Shown here: one piece after another, positions 34,708-45,400 of the stretch
Layout: each line of letters opens with the position of its first letter
Numbering within the stretch: position 1 is the stretch's first letter
Assembly: GCA_016871515.1 (NCBI GenBank)
Contig: VHDE01000036.1
Coordinates: forward strand, 1 to 51,105
Origin: Verrucomicrobiota bacterium
GTDB lineage: Bacteria > Verrucomicrobiota > Verrucomicrobiia > Limisphaerales > SIBE01
Length of the DNA: 51,105 bases
Direction of reading: 5' to 3'
Made by a program: the position numbers and the translations under genes
The notes under the pieces: model-generated
What the model was told of the DNA's origin: nothing
The model's input: only the letters and a program-made list of their open reading frames with translations
The model's database searches: none

Positions 34708-34797
34708 AAGATTTCTTAAGAAGAATGTTGAAATCATTCTGTCGCGAGAAACTGCAGCAGGCGAGTTCAAACTTGTAGCAACCAAGGCAACCGGGGT

Positions 34798-34987
34798 GCA
34801 TCCCGAAGTTGTCGGCAAATCGTAGCGGCGGGCATCCTGCCTGCCGTAGAGCCGAGGCATCCTGCCCGGCGGATCACGCGCACGCACTAGAACGCAGCCT
34901 CCTCGTTGCAAGCGTTGCTCCGGGCGGCAAGATGCACGCCCTCTACGGCAGGCAGGATGCCCGCCGCTACCGACAACTTCGGGATGC
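34798..34987. mobile_element. MITE-like element, 190 bp, with long terminal inverted repeats
   Basis: Perfect 18-bp ends GCATCCCGAAGTTGTCGG (34798-34815) and its complement (34970-34987) extend inward to about 47 bp of near-perfect inverted repeat (TAGCGGCGGGCATCCTGCCT and on), with a 7-base insert in the left arm. The interior has no reading frame. A truncated, reverse-oriented copy is at 13186-13322 and a terminal remnant at 38746-38765. No transposase is fused, so it would need one in trans. Target duplications are not evident. The 34708-35150 gap holds this element and no gene. Confidence 0.8.
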
Positions 34988-35150
34988 GCTCCAGCCCCGC
35001 AAATTTTGTCATCCGAAACGGCCAATGCTTGAACGACATTGTTTGCATTCGGGTTCCAGTCGCGGGGGGCGCCGGTCGCCACGTTTGTCCATTCGGGCAA
35101 GCAATATTGCGTTCTTGCCGGTTTAGCAAAAGGCTTTTTAAGTTCGTGTC

Positions 35151-36038
35151 GTGAACAAATCGCTGACATTGCGAACCATGACATCCGGCGATCTGGAGTT
35201 TGCGCACGCGCTGCGGGACTTGATCGGATGGAATCAAACCATCAATGATTGGCAACGATTGGTCGCTTACGAACCGAAAGGGTGCTTCGTTGCAGAATGG
35301 GAAGGTTCACCGGCGGGCACCGCAACAACAACCTGTTACGGAACCGAGTTGGCATGGATCGGAATGGTGCTGGTGCATCCGCAATATCGCCGGCGCGGCA
35401 TCGGCAAAGCTTTGCTCGAACATTGCCTGGAGCACCTCCGCGAGAGCCGGATTTCGTGCATCAAACTCGACGCAACGCCGCTGGGCAAACCGCTCTACGA
35501 ACAGCTCGGCTTCCGCGAGGAATGGGCGCTCACGCGTTGGAGCAAAGACTTCTCGAAGTATCAGGAGGAAGTTGCGGCCCCGCGCTCGGAAATTGAGTCC
35601 GGCGCAAACCTCCGATCCTGGAAGCAATCAGGCATCACGCAGATCGGCCAATTCGACAGCGCAGCCTTCGGTGTGTCTCGCGAAAGAATGTTGGAGTTAC
35701 TCGCACAAGGAAGTACGAGATGTATCATCCACACTTCCTCCGATGATTCAATTACAGGCTATGGCATGCTGCGCGCAGGCTCCAAAGCGGATTACTTGGG
35801 ACCACTCGTTGCGACCTCGGATCAGACTGCGCTTGCATTGATCAGCACGCTTCTTTCAGGACCGCTGGAACGGTCGGTGTATTGGGATATTCCCGATGCA
35901 AATGTCGCGGCGGTTACGAAAGCCAAGGACTTGGGGTTTGCTCCACAGCGTCCATTGCTTCGGATGCACCTCGGGCGAAACGAAAATCCTGGCCAGCCAG
36001 CGTCTTGCTTTGGCATTGCTGATCCGGCCATTGGGTAA
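35151..36038 (+). CDS. GNAT-family N-acetyltransferase with second GNAT-like domain
   Basis: The 295-residue protein has an N-terminal GNAT domain (1-135) with the acetyl-CoA loop HPQYRRRGIGKAL (about 76-88) and KPLYEQLGFREEWALTRW. The second half (about 165-280) with FGVSRERMLELLAQ, GYGMLRAGSKADYLGPLVAT and PDANVAAVTKAKDLGF is the Acetyltransf_18-like domain found behind GNAT domains in YitH-type enzymes. It transfers acetyl groups to an amine; the substrate is unknown. The GTG at 35151 gives a complete first strand (LTLRTMTSGDLEFA). An ATG at 35178 would cut that strand. Confidence 0.88.
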   Translation: MNKSLTLRTMTSGDLEFAHALRDLIGWNQTINDWQRLVAYEPKGCFVAEWEGSPAGTATTTCYGTELAWIGMVLVHPQYRRRGIGKALLEHCLEHLRESRISCIKLDATPLGKPLYEQLGFREEWALTRWSKDFSKYQEEVAAPRSEIESGANLRSWKQSGITQIGQFDSAAFGVSRERMLELLAQGSTRCIIHTSSDDSITGYGMLRAGSKADYLGPLVATSDQTALALISTLLSGPLERSVYWDIPDANVAAVTKAKDLGFAPQRPLLRMHLGRNENPGQPASCFGIADPAIG

Positions 36039-36063
36039 CAATGAGGCCATTATAATTACAGGG

Positions 36064-36134
36064 GCGCGGACCGCCGAGCCCGCGCGCGGCACGAGTGAAA
36101 TCTAAGAACAACGCGCGGACTCGGCGGTCCGTGC
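36064..36134. repeat. intergenic palindrome with 23-bp arms, family F
   Basis: GCGCGGACCGCCGAG (from 36064) and CTCGGCGGTCCGTGC (to 36134) form arms of 23 bases with two mismatches; the loop of about 25 bases is AT-richer. The rest of the 36039-36739 gap contains the possible 56-codon frame at 36328 and otherwise nothing recognisable. Confidence 0.8.
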
Positions 36135-36327
36135 TCCTGTTGGGTCCTGTTGGGGCCAGCCTTGCATCGACGGCTGAACTGCGATAAGAACGTGGCCTGA
36201 TTATTTGCATCTTTCCAAACGAGGCTATGAATTTGGGCGGAGGCAATTGAAAACAGGCTGTCGTCCGTTTTGGGCGATGCGGCTGTGAAGCCTGCGGTGA
36301 ATTAGCTTGGGGTTTTGATCGGTGTGA

Positions 36328-36498
36328 ATGCAGAAACGTGAAATTGCCGGACGCCTCGAAAGTCTTGAAAAGTTTCGACTCTGCGAACGTTTCTGCAACG
36401 TAAAGGCTGCGCTCCCTGACTCGTTGAAGACCAATGCGTCATTTGCACGCAAATTGAGTGAAGTATTCGAGGCGCGGCCCGCGAAGCGCCAGCTTTAA
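36328..36498 (+). CDS. possible small protein (56 aa)
   Basis: ATG at 36328 opens a 56-codon frame to a TAA. The translation (KREIAGRLESLEKFRLCERF, then SFARKLSEVFEARPAKRQL) has protein-like helix-forming composition, basic overall, with two Cys. There is no clear Shine-Dalgarno and I do not recognise the family. It may be a real small gene or a remnant. Confidence 0.25.
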   Translation: MQKREIAGRLESLEKFRLCERFCNVKAALPDSLKTNASFARKLSEVFEARPAKRQL

Positions 36499-36739
36499 TC
36501 GCTCCCCCACGGCCGGCTCAGTAATTACCCCAACGCGTGACTCCCTTGATAATTCGGTCAAGTTGAGGAATTTTTAACATCGTGAGTCCCACGAACGATT
36601 TGACGGACGGTCAAGACAGGTCCAAAGGGTTATCCCACGGCTCTGTTTTGGAGGTGGACTGAGTGGCGCAGATGGTGCTATAAGATTAGAGTTTAGAGTG
36701 TCGAAGCTGCCAAAATGGCGGCGCTCTTTGGAGAACATT

Positions 36740-37855
36740 ATGAATTCAATCAAAGATCGAACCAAACTGGACGTTGTTCTTCTGCTGAGTTTGTGCGCAG
36801 CCACCCAAACCTGGGGCCAAGTCACCATCGGCTCGGATGACATGTTCAACAGGATCGGCCAGTACTACAAAGCGTACGCCAACCGTTCCGATGTGGTCGT
36901 CAGCGGACGGCTTGGCACGACCGGCGGACCTCAAGCCTGGGATTTTACGTCCGGACCGACCGACGATGTTTATCGCTTCGATTATGTGGCGGTGAACGAT
37001 GAAGGCAACGGGACGGATTTCCCGAATGCCAAGATCGCCGAGCGGAAAACTGAGCAAGCAAACGGATCGAAAGCTTGGCTGTACTTCGAGCAAGTTCCAG
37101 GAGTGGGACGGAAGGTTTATGGGGCGCACGAAAAGAAGATTAATGCAGATGCTCCCGTGTTGATCTTTCAACCCCCAGTCATCGATTTCCCGGAGACAAT
37201 CAGCTACGGCGACAAATGGGCCGCCACCATGAGCTACAAGACCGAGTTTCTGACTTTCGACACGCAACCGGATCCGGACGATCCCGACAGCGACGGCGGC
37301 TCGCTTACTATTCCGCTTATTGTCGAGACCAGTTCTGAATTTGTGGTCGATGCGCATGGGATTCTGAACTTGCCGGGAATTAGTTTCGGAAACGCCCTCC
37401 GAGTCAACGAACTCGCAATGCACACCTTCAAAGTTGATATCGAAGGCAACGGCAGTTTTGAAACATTCGCTACGGAATTTGTTCGGACTTACTACTGGCT
37501 GCGAGAAGACAACGGCATCGCGGCGCAGATCACCTCGAAACATCAAAACACGCCGCCGCCGGATAACTTTACAACCGCTTCCCATTTCATCCGGATGTTT
37601 GAATCGAATCACCCGAAGGGCACCGTCACAGTAGCGCCGGCCATCAGAAACCTGAAGCTCACGATCAATGACGGACGTGCATTGCTCAATTGGACGAAGA
37701 ATGCCAGCGCCAAGTCTTATCGGGTCGAATACACGTCAAAGCCTGGGGGAACGGAACCCTGGACTAAACTCGAAGAAACGCCGAACAACTTCGTGCTGGA
37801 TGCTACGATCTCCAGCGCTCCAGCGCGCTTCTATCGAGTTGTGCCGATCAACTAA
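36740..37855 (+). CDS. secreted protein with C-terminal FN3-like sorting/adhesion-type domain
   Basis: The 371-residue protein has a signal peptide (DVVLLLSLCAATQTWGQ). The main part is a beta-rich domain of unknown family with an acidic Asp/Pro stretch (QPDPDDPDSDGG) that may bind calcium. The last about 75 residues (NLKLTINDGRALLNWTKNAS, SYRVEYTSKPG, APARFYRVVPIN) form a small beta domain ending in R-F-Y-R-V. The same kind of ending closes the giant LTD protein (MRFYRIVVLSPP). In Verrucomicrobiota such C-terminal domains are common on exported proteins. The start at 36740 was chosen for GGAG just upstream and the signal peptide. It is followed at 19 bases by a prepilin-like gene, likely in one operon. 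Confidence 0.7.
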   Translation: MNSIKDRTKLDVVLLLSLCAATQTWGQVTIGSDDMFNRIGQYYKAYANRSDVVVSGRLGTTGGPQAWDFTSGPTDDVYRFDYVAVNDEGNGTDFPNAKIAERKTEQANGSKAWLYFEQVPGVGRKVYGAHEKKINADAPVLIFQPPVIDFPETISYGDKWAATMSYKTEFLTFDTQPDPDDPDSDGGSLTIPLIVETSSEFVVDAHGILNLPGISFGNALRVNELAMHTFKVDIEGNGSFETFATEFVRTYYWLREDNGIAAQITSKHQNTPPPDNFTTASHFIRMFESNHPKGTVTVAPAIRNLKLTINDGRALLNWTKNASAKSYRVEYTSKPGGTEPWTKLEETPNNFVLDATISSAPARFYRVVPIN

Positions 37856-37874
37856 CTAATCGCTGTTTGGGCAT

Positions 37875-38726
37875 ATGAATCCAACGGTCTTCGCAGCTCC
37901 AAAGAGGAGAGGATTCACCCTCATTGAACTGCTGGTTGTCATTGCGATTATCGCAATCCTGGCTGCGTTGTTGCTGCCCGCATTGGCAATAGCCAAATCA
38001 GGCGCCCGCTCCGCGCGGTGCAAGAGCAATCTTCGGCAGCTTGGGCTGGCTTTGACCATGTATGTGGACGACTTCGATCGCTATCCGAGTTGCTATTTTG
38101 ACGCAGCTATTTTGGAGAACGAACCGTGGCATGTGAAATTGAAGTCGTATCTCTCGAGCAAGTGGACCGATCCGGTTTATCGCTGCCCCGACTACAAAGG
38201 AATTACCCTGGACGGAAACGACGATGGGGCTCCGCTCGGGAGCTATGGATACAACGCAAATGGAGTCGAGTTTTATCCGGCGGAACTTGGACTGGGCGGC
38301 AAGTTTGCAAATGTTCACGACCGGGTTGTGCCGCTTATGGAAGAGGACGAGAACATAGCGCCCCTCTCTGCGTCTCGCGTCAAGGCGCCCAGCGATATGA
38401 TCGCTCTGGGCGACGCCACATTGGTTTGGGTCAATCCTCTCCTAATGAAACTTCTCTACAACCGGAAGGAATCGGGGGCGACTTACAGTGGCGCGGCGGT
38501 CATTGACATCACGTCACACAATATTGGGCTTTCACCCCAGTGGCCGGGCCGCACCGGAATTATCAATGCAACCAAGCAGCGTCACAAAGAGAGTTACAAT
38601 ATCTCTTTTTGCGACGGCCACATTGAGAACATCAAAGAGCAAAAGCTTTTCGAGAAAACCGATACGGCGATGCGCCGCTGGAACAACGACAATCTTCCGC
38701 ACGCCGACTTGTTGAAGGAACTATAA
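37875..38726 (+). CDS. prepilin-type N-terminal cleavage/methylation protein
   Basis: The 283-residue paralogue of the 29669-30550 gene has [20 protein letters not shown] at 11-30, then [20 protein letters not shown] and [20 protein letters not shown]. The shared middle has [11 protein letters not shown] and SYGYNANG, and the end has [20 protein letters not shown] with a final [10 protein letters not shown] that corresponds to [10 protein letters not shown] in the paralogue. The short 10-residue leader is typical. It lies directly behind the secreted protein gene. The product is probably processed by a prepilin peptidase and assembled or anchored in the envelope. Confidence 0.88.
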   Translation: MNPTVFAAPKRRGFTLIELLVVIAIIAILAALLLPALAIAKSGARSARCKSNLRQLGLALTMYVDDFDRYPSCYFDAAILENEPWHVKLKSYLSSKWTDPVYRCPDYKGITLDGNDDGAPLGSYGYNANGVEFYPAELGLGGKFANVHDRVVPLMEEDENIAPLSASRVKAPSDMIALGDATLVWVNPLLMKLLYNRKESGATYSGAAVIDITSHNIGLSPQWPGRTGIINATKQRHKESYNISFCDGHIENIKEQKLFEKTDTAMRRWNNDNLPHADLLKEL

Positions 38727-38745
38727 AGCAGGACCGTTTCGTGCC

Positions 38746-38765
38746 GGTGCATCCCCAAGTTGGCG
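38746..38765. repeat. terminal remnant of the MITE-like element
   Basis: GGTGCATCCCCAAGTTGGCG matches the element end (GGTGCATCCCGAAGTTGTCG) with two differences. It adjoins the broken 3' end of the integrase fragment. Confidence 0.55.
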
Positions 38766-39078
38766 TTTTTTCGGTGTATGCTTTAGCGGGCGGAGATTCT
38801 CGGTCGGCAAAGCTTTCAGAGCGAGCACCGGCAGCTCATTGTCTGCGCGCTGAACCTTAAGCCGCGCCATAACCGCCACGGCTTCCGCGACTGTCTTAGC
38901 GGGTTCCTGAGTGTCCTGATTGATGCGCGGGATTCGCCGGACCTGTTTTTGGCCGGCATCGTCTTCAACCGCGAGCCGCGCATAGCACCGATCTCCACGG
39001 CGCCACAGCCCGCGAATTGGTCGCTTGCGAGCGTCCTTAACCTTGGTGTAACGTCCGGTCCGATGATTTGTGTTAGGG
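38766..39078 (-). pseudogene. N-terminal fragment of a tyrosine recombinase/integrase
   Basis: The minus-strand frame reads GRYTKVKDARKRPIRGLWRR, GDRCYARLAVEDDAGQKQVR, KTVAEAVAVMARLKVQRADN and ELPVLALKALP. This is the N-terminal arm-binding and start of the core-binding region of phage-type integrases (R-G-L-W-x-R-x-x-x-Y-Y-A-x-L pattern). There is no start codon in place: a family B palindrome (39079-39180) cuts the 5' end, and a MITE-end remnant lies at the 3' end. The catalytic domain is absent. It sits about 185 bases from tRNA-Leu, a usual target for such integrases, so it may mark a lost integrative element. The overlapping open frame at 38816-39130 is a shadow. Confidence 0.65.
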
Positions 39079-39180
39079 CGCGTCTTTTCTGGCTGTAGCG
39101 GCGTCTCGTAAGAGCGCCGCTAACGTTCACGGGAAGAATGCGGCGCTCTTACGAGACGCCGCTACAACTGAAAAGACGCG
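39079..39180. repeat. intergenic palindrome, family B (best copy)
   Basis: A perfect 27-bp inner stem (TGTAGCGGCGTCTCGTAAGA and on, 39094-39120, with 39140-39166) lies within perfect outer arms CGCGTCTTTT (39079-39088) and AAAAGACGCG (39171-39180). The related copy 12251-12325 lacks the outer arms. Confidence 0.9.
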
Positions 39181-39263
39181 TCCTCTGATTTGTGCCACTT
39201 ACATGACCATTGCTTGCGGCTGCATTCGGATATTAGTAGATTAATTTTTTTGTAATAAGTGTT

Positions 39264-39351
39264 GCCGGTGTGGCGAAATGGCAGACGCACAGGACTTAAA
39301 ATCCTGGGGCTTTAAAAAGCCGTGTCGGTTCGAGTCCGACCACCGGCACCA
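39264..39351 (+). tRNA. tRNA-Leu (anticodon UAA)
   Basis: The 88-base gene includes an encoded CCA end. The acceptor stem GCCGGTG (39264-39270) pairs with CACCGGC (39341-39347), followed by discriminator A and CCA. The anticodon loop CTTAAAA inside the GGA/TCC-flanked arm gives anticodon TAA. The long variable arm (GGGGCTTTAAAAAGCCGTG region) is typical of class II tRNA-Leu, and the T arm has GGTTCGAGTCC. Its immediate downstream neighbour is a short palindrome. Confidence 0.95.
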
Positions 39352-39367
39352 AATGCTGGCATTTGGT
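39348..39367. terminator. short palindrome overlapping the tRNA 3' end
   Basis: ACCAAATG (39348-39355), loop CTGG, CATTTGGT (39360-39367): a perfect 8-bp stem that begins with the encoded CCA of the tRNA. No T-run follows, so it is a weak terminator candidate; it could instead be a relic of an att site or act in 3' processing. Confidence 0.35.
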
Positions 39368-39410
39368 CACGGCGATGCAGGGATCCGCGCTCGGGATTGC
39401 ATGGGTGAAC

Positions 39411-42400
39411 TTATGGCGGCGACAGCACGACGATACGGTAGAAGCGCATTGATCCCGTCACGTTGATGGGCAATTGCAAACCTCTTTCCGAAGGCGCGGA
39501 AGCAATATCGGTGAGCTTCTGCCACGAACCACTCTCCAGCGAATCCCGGAACTCGATGCTGTAGGCTTTGTTCGCCGCGGCCGTAAACTCGAACGTGAGG
39601 AGCCCGCTCGAATTCAATTGAAGGCCGGCGCGGAACACACTCGTCGCGTTGCGTGGGTTTGTTCCGGCCAAATACTCCTGCAGATTGTTCGCCCGGTCTT
39701 GGTCAGGGTCGCTTGCAGCATCGCCGTTGTCGTTTGGATTGAGACCGTGCGCAATCTCCCAATCATTCGGCAAGCCGTCGCTATCTGAATCGCCAACGAT
39801 AGTGGTTCCCGCGCCAGGATTCGGCGTGGACGCCGTCCAGTTGACCGGGTCGTTGCCGTAAGTTGACACACTGATTCGTTGCAAGGAAAGACCGGCGCCA
39901 TCGGCAGCAGCGGGCCAGGGAGCGACGTCACTATAATCAATGCGATCTATAGTCACGTAAGGAACTAAACCAAAGTCCGGGCCGGGCAAGGTTTGGGGAG
40001 CATCCGGTTTCTGCAAAACGAGGGTATCACCGCTGTCTCGGAGTTTTCCTCGGTACGGTCCGGCCAAGGAAGCTCCGGTTCCATACATGTTTTGGAATGC
40101 AACCACAGCATCCGAGCGGGGATCGAAACTCACAACCACAAGACGCCCGGCCGCCGGAATAACGGCGCCTTGAGGAAAATCAAATTCGATTCCTTTTCTC
40201 AAGCGCCAGGTGTTCGCTGGATTTGCTGGATCGTATAGCGGCACGGACAGGGCGCTCGGATTGTGCAATTCGACAAATTCCAGCGCGTCATCGGCATTTG
40301 GTGAGCGGCACATGATCTCGCTGATCACGATGGGTCCGACTTTTGCCGACGAGTTGGGCGCGCCGGTTCCAAACCGGAATTGATCGACTGCGCTTGGATT
40401 ATCCTGGCCGAAGGTGCGTCGAGCCATCGGCACGAAGTGAAAGCCTTGGCTGGTCAACACGCGCCCGAACGAGACGCCATTCTCCGATGCGTCGAATGCC
40501 GCGGAAGCGCGGTAGCCGGTCAACTCTCCATTGATCGTTTGCGACAAGTAAACTTCGTCGCCCTTGGCGGAACTAAACGAAAACGGTTCGCTGGCTGTTT
40601 CACTGCGATTGAACTGAAACTCATAAAGCGCCAGATAGCCGCCTGCGGGAATGATGGTGTTGTCAGGAATCCGATATTTGCGGAGGCTGGCCGGAGTGTC
40701 GCTCAGGAACCAACCGCCGATGTTGACGGCGCTGGCGCTGGGATTGTGGAACTCAACAGCGTCTTCGAGAGGCAAATCGCTATGACTGAGCAGTTCGTTG
40801 ATCACCACGTTATCGAGCGGACGAAAATTGCCGCTGCCCGGAGATGGCGTGGCGGGAAAGTTCGCGAGGCGGGTTGCGCCGTCTGGGAATCGCCCTTGTG
40901 AAACGCCAATGACTTGCGGACCAAAAGTGATTCCATCGATCAACGCTCCATTAACCGAAGAGATTGCGAGCGCTTCACCCGAACCGGTCAATCGAAAATT
41001 CACATGATCGGCGCCAGCCTCTAAATTCTGATCCGCCTCGAATCGCTGGAAGGCATGCGATCCCGTCCCGATGAACGACAATGGAGGCAGCGCATGTTTC
41101 ATAGGACTGCTCAGATTGTCAGACAACCAGAAGCGGCTCATTTCGACGGGTTGCGCATTTGGGTTGAAGACTTCGAACCAATCCTCACCCGTCGCCGGAT
41201 CAGCCATCCACTCATTGATCCGGAGCGATGGCGGGTTCGCGAGCGCTGCTGCCGTATTGGCGCCGCCAAATGTTGGGTTGGTCAGAACCCAATTCGTGCC
41301 GCCGTCCGGGACGCGGCCGATGGACCAATTTGGCGCTTGCAAGCCATAAGTTACTGAACTGAGAAGCCGCCCTCCGTCAGCCGCGCGATTGAAAAGATGG
41401 ACGCTGCCGCCATTGGCTTTGAGACCCAGACCTGTGTTGCTGTCCGAAGCAGGAGCATCGGAATTGAAGCGAACTCTCAGGAATCCCTTGGCAGCGATCG
41501 ACGAACCAATCGGAAAACTCCAACGCCGCGGGGCCGCCACATCATCGGTCAAGCTCATGCCCGCGAGATTTACCCTGTCGTTCGAAGGATTATAAAGTTC
41601 GACCCAATCCGGTCTGCTCCCATCGGTGTCAGCCAGCGAAGCGTTGTTGGCCAAGACTTCGTTGATCACCAGACCAGACTGCGCCGCGCTGTTGGTCGCA
41701 ATCAGCGCATCGATCTTCAAGCCGAAGACGATGTCGCTGCTGGTCCGATTGATCTGATGAACTTCGACCGCCAGAAAGTTCGCGCCCGAACGCAATTGTT
41801 CCACGGGCAGTGTGAACGTCTGGAGAGTTGCGTCGCCCAAGTTCGCGGCCGCAAACGTTCCAAAATCTGCCCCGGCGCGGAGGTTGAATCGCGAGACTTC
41901 GCGACCGTTCAGGTAGAAGGCGGCGCCGTCGTCAACCAGATGCGTGACCTGAATGCTCGAAGCGGTCAGTCCTTCCGTCACGTTAAATTGCGCCCGGAAA
42001 TAGTATGTCGAGTTCGTCGGAGTCGGAAGCGTGGTCAAGAGCGGCTGAGGCAGAGGATTGTTCTCGATGCCGAGCAATCCGGGTCCGGAGCGCCATGGAC
42101 TGTCGTCGTAGTTCGTTTCTCGCCAGGCGGCGCCCAGATCGGTCCCGGTCGCGTTGTACTTCCAGAGGTGATTGAATGGGACCAATGTGACGGTTTGGGA
42201 AGGTGGAGGCACGAACGGGCACTGGTTCGGCCCGCCCGGAGTAGGCGAGCCAAGGGCCTTGATCGAGGATTCTCCATCCGCGCAACGGCCGGTCGATGTG
42301 CCCAATTGCTGTCCGCTGTAAACAACCGAGTCGATAAGAGACAGATCAGGCGCGAGCAAGGCAATCTCACCTTGTTCAGTGCTCAGGTTGAAGTTGAATT

Positions 42401-45400
42401 CGTGCGGGCTGTCGGCATCTCCTGACACGAATAACACATATCCGTTGGCCGAAATGAAGGTCACCGGCGCAACGCGGCTTCGCGTTGGCGCGCCGGACGG
42501 TTGATCTGTGAGATAACTCCCGCCAAGCGCGACGGGTAATGGTTGAGGATTGTAAAGTTCGATGAAATCGTCCGGATAGGGGCTAAGACCCAGCGTGAGC
42601 CATTCGTTAATCTTGACTTGTTTGGGATCGCCGAGTTGCTGAACAGCATTGGCTGCGCCGAACGTTGGCTGCGTCAGCACCCAGTCCCCACCGCTGTCCA
42701 CACGGCCCAAGGAAAAGTCTGGCACTTGAGCGCCGAATTCAACCGAATCCAAGAGAGCGCTCCCTGTCGATGCGCTGTTGAAGAGATAGACGCCATCGCC
42801 CGTTTGATCGAGACCGAAGCCAAGTTGGTTCGCATCCAAGACCAGGTAGCCGCCGGGCGCCAGCACAGTTCCATTGGCGAACGTGAACTTGTTTGGCGCA
42901 TCCGGGTTGTCGGTCAGGCGCATGCCGGACAGGTTCACGGGCGACCCGCCTTCGTTGTAAAGCTCGACGAGATCAGGATAGAGACCGTTGCGGCTTACGG
43001 CGGCTGCATTACCCGCCAGCACTTCGTTGATCCGCGCTGCCGGCCAAGCCGGATCAACAATCCACGCGCGCACGGTTGCCTTGCTCTCGGTTTGCCAAAC
43101 GCCGGCCGAATTTTTGCCAATCACGGCGACGATGTTAGTCCCAATTTCCAGGCGAATGATCGGCATCGCGCTGTTGACCGGTGTTTCAGGACCATAAGCG
43201 CCATTATTCAACCGGAGACGATAATGCGTAATGCCTGTGCCGCCGATGGAGAGTGTGGCGGCGTTTTGCGGCGTGGGAGAACGTGGGCCGCCCGAAATCG
43301 TGGCGATGGGTGTTGTGACAGCGACTGTCTTCGGCGGCAATTGCGATTGGACAAAACTGCGCCGACCGTCCATCCACGTTTTGACCGCATTGATCGTGGG
43401 TTGCGGAACGTAGCTTCCCAGCACTTGATCGATCAAGGCATCGAAGTGCGGTTTTGAAAACGTGGTCTCGATCAAGCGTCGCAACGTCGCGTAATAAAGC
43501 GGCTCGAAGTCCGGCGAATGCAGGAAGCGATTCATCGCCCGCCATGCTCCCTCAGCATCGCCGGAAATTGGGCAGCAGGTTGCGCGAAAGAGTTCGACGT
43601 TTTGGGCGAGCGATCCTTGGCCGAGAATCTGATCCAAATCATGATAAAGCAGCAGGAACCGGCGATCTGCGTTCCCGCGGTACATGTAATAATCGTCGTT
43701 GTTGCCGGTGTTCAAACCCGACTCGCCATTAGCCATCAGGTTCATCACCGCCAGATGCGTCAGCCATTGCTCCACGTTGATAACCTTGCGGACATTCTCG
43801 GCGGTGAACTGAGCGCCGCTGTTTTCGCCCATGACTTGCAGCATGGCGATTAGGTCGGACCAATCGTCTTCGCTGACGTTCGTTTCTTTGAAGTAGGTGT
43901 TGGCATATGAATTCTTGTTGGCGCCTCGATAATCGAAGTTCGGCGGCCGAATATCCCGGATGACTTTGTAAATGTTGCCTTCGCTATCGGTGGGAAAATG
44001 GCGGTCAGGCCAGCCGGCATCGTACACCTCATTGGCCGCGTACGAGCCGAACATGCCGCCACCCGCATTCGCCTGATTCGCATTATTAATGCGGACTTGG
44101 ACCGCTTGCGAGTAAGTGCCGATGGCGCCCGATTTGTTGGCCAGCCAACTGCCGAAATGTTGCATGTGAACTTGCTGCGAGTTCAGATTGATCGCGACAA
44201 CGCCTTTCCATGGTTCATCCGCGCGGAAATTGACGCGGTAATTCGGGGGATTCGCGCGCCGGCTGCCATGACCGCGATTGCGCACGCCGGTGAGATAACG
44301 CAGATCGGTTCCGGTTCCGTCAAAACTGATGAATGTTGCATTCATCTGCGAGTTTGGCCCTTCGCCGCTGCTTTGCGATGGAATGATGGCGAGCTCCGCG
44401 CGTTCGTTTTCGGTCATGATGATTTTGTAAAGCGGCTGGCGTCCGGCGTAGGCAGTGTCATCGACCTGATAGAGCGCGTTGACGACTTGGCCCGTTGGAC
44501 CGGCGCCGTCTGCAGCGGCAATAGCGGGCGCCGGCCAAGTGCGCGCACTGCCGAGAGCGTCAACGGCATGAATGTAGAATTCGACGACGGAGTTGCTGGC
44601 TTGGGCCGGAAGGATCGCGCTAACAATACCGTCGTTAGCTGAAATGTCGCCGTTCAATCCATCGTCGCGCATCGTGGCAGCGCTGAAGTTCGGCGGCGTC
44701 GCGCTGTTGACGCGGTGGCGCAGAGTGACGACAACTTCGCCTTGCGCTTCGTCGCTGACCTTCGCGGTGACTCGGACGGTCTCGCTCGATTTCGGCACGA
44801 CTGGAAAATGAGCGGCGTTCTCAATGAGCGGCGCAATATTATTTGCGATGACTGAGTTAGCGCGGCCCGGAGTTCCATTTTGAATGGCGCTCGAAGCCCA
44901 ATTCTGGCCGTTGTTGTTGGACATCGAAGCATTGATGAGCTCTGCGGATTTACCGAGGCCATCATGCTCCGCGAACCAAACCCAGCCGCGATGCTGCAGC
45001 TCGAGCGGTCCGCGGCGGCGAATTGCCCAATCGCCTTCGTCCGCGCAGCGGACGCTATCAACGCGATTGCCTTGCGCGTCGTCGAGGTCGATGTCTTCGC
45101 GACTGTTGCTGAGCATGCCGGTCCAATTCCCGACGACGTTATTAACGCCCGGATATTTCGCGCGAAAGGCGGTCAAATCGGCTGCGACCACAAGGTAACC
45201 GTTCGGTGGAACGGTGACGATGGGAAACGCAAACTCGACAGCATCGCGCAAGCGCCAGGCTTGGAGATTCACCGGAGACGCGCTGCGGTTGAACAATTCG
45301 ATGTACTCTTCGAGCGGGTTTTCGGAAGAAGGATGATACATGATTTCGTTAATGACGATGCCGGCCTGATCGGGATCGAGAAGGTAACTCCAGGCGCCGC

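Noticed and set aside
34708..35184. N-terminal extension of the beta-rich protein
   Set aside because: It runs through the MITE-like element; a good signal peptide starts at 34707.
38816..39130. 104-codon minus-strand frame
   Set aside because: It overlaps the integrase fragment in a different frame and has no protein pattern; the integrase reading has clear motifs.
41397..42425. Long + strand open frame (342 codons) opposite the giant LTD gene
   Set aside because: Arg/His/Val-rich shadow without any family pattern; the minus strand frame has clear LTD domains.
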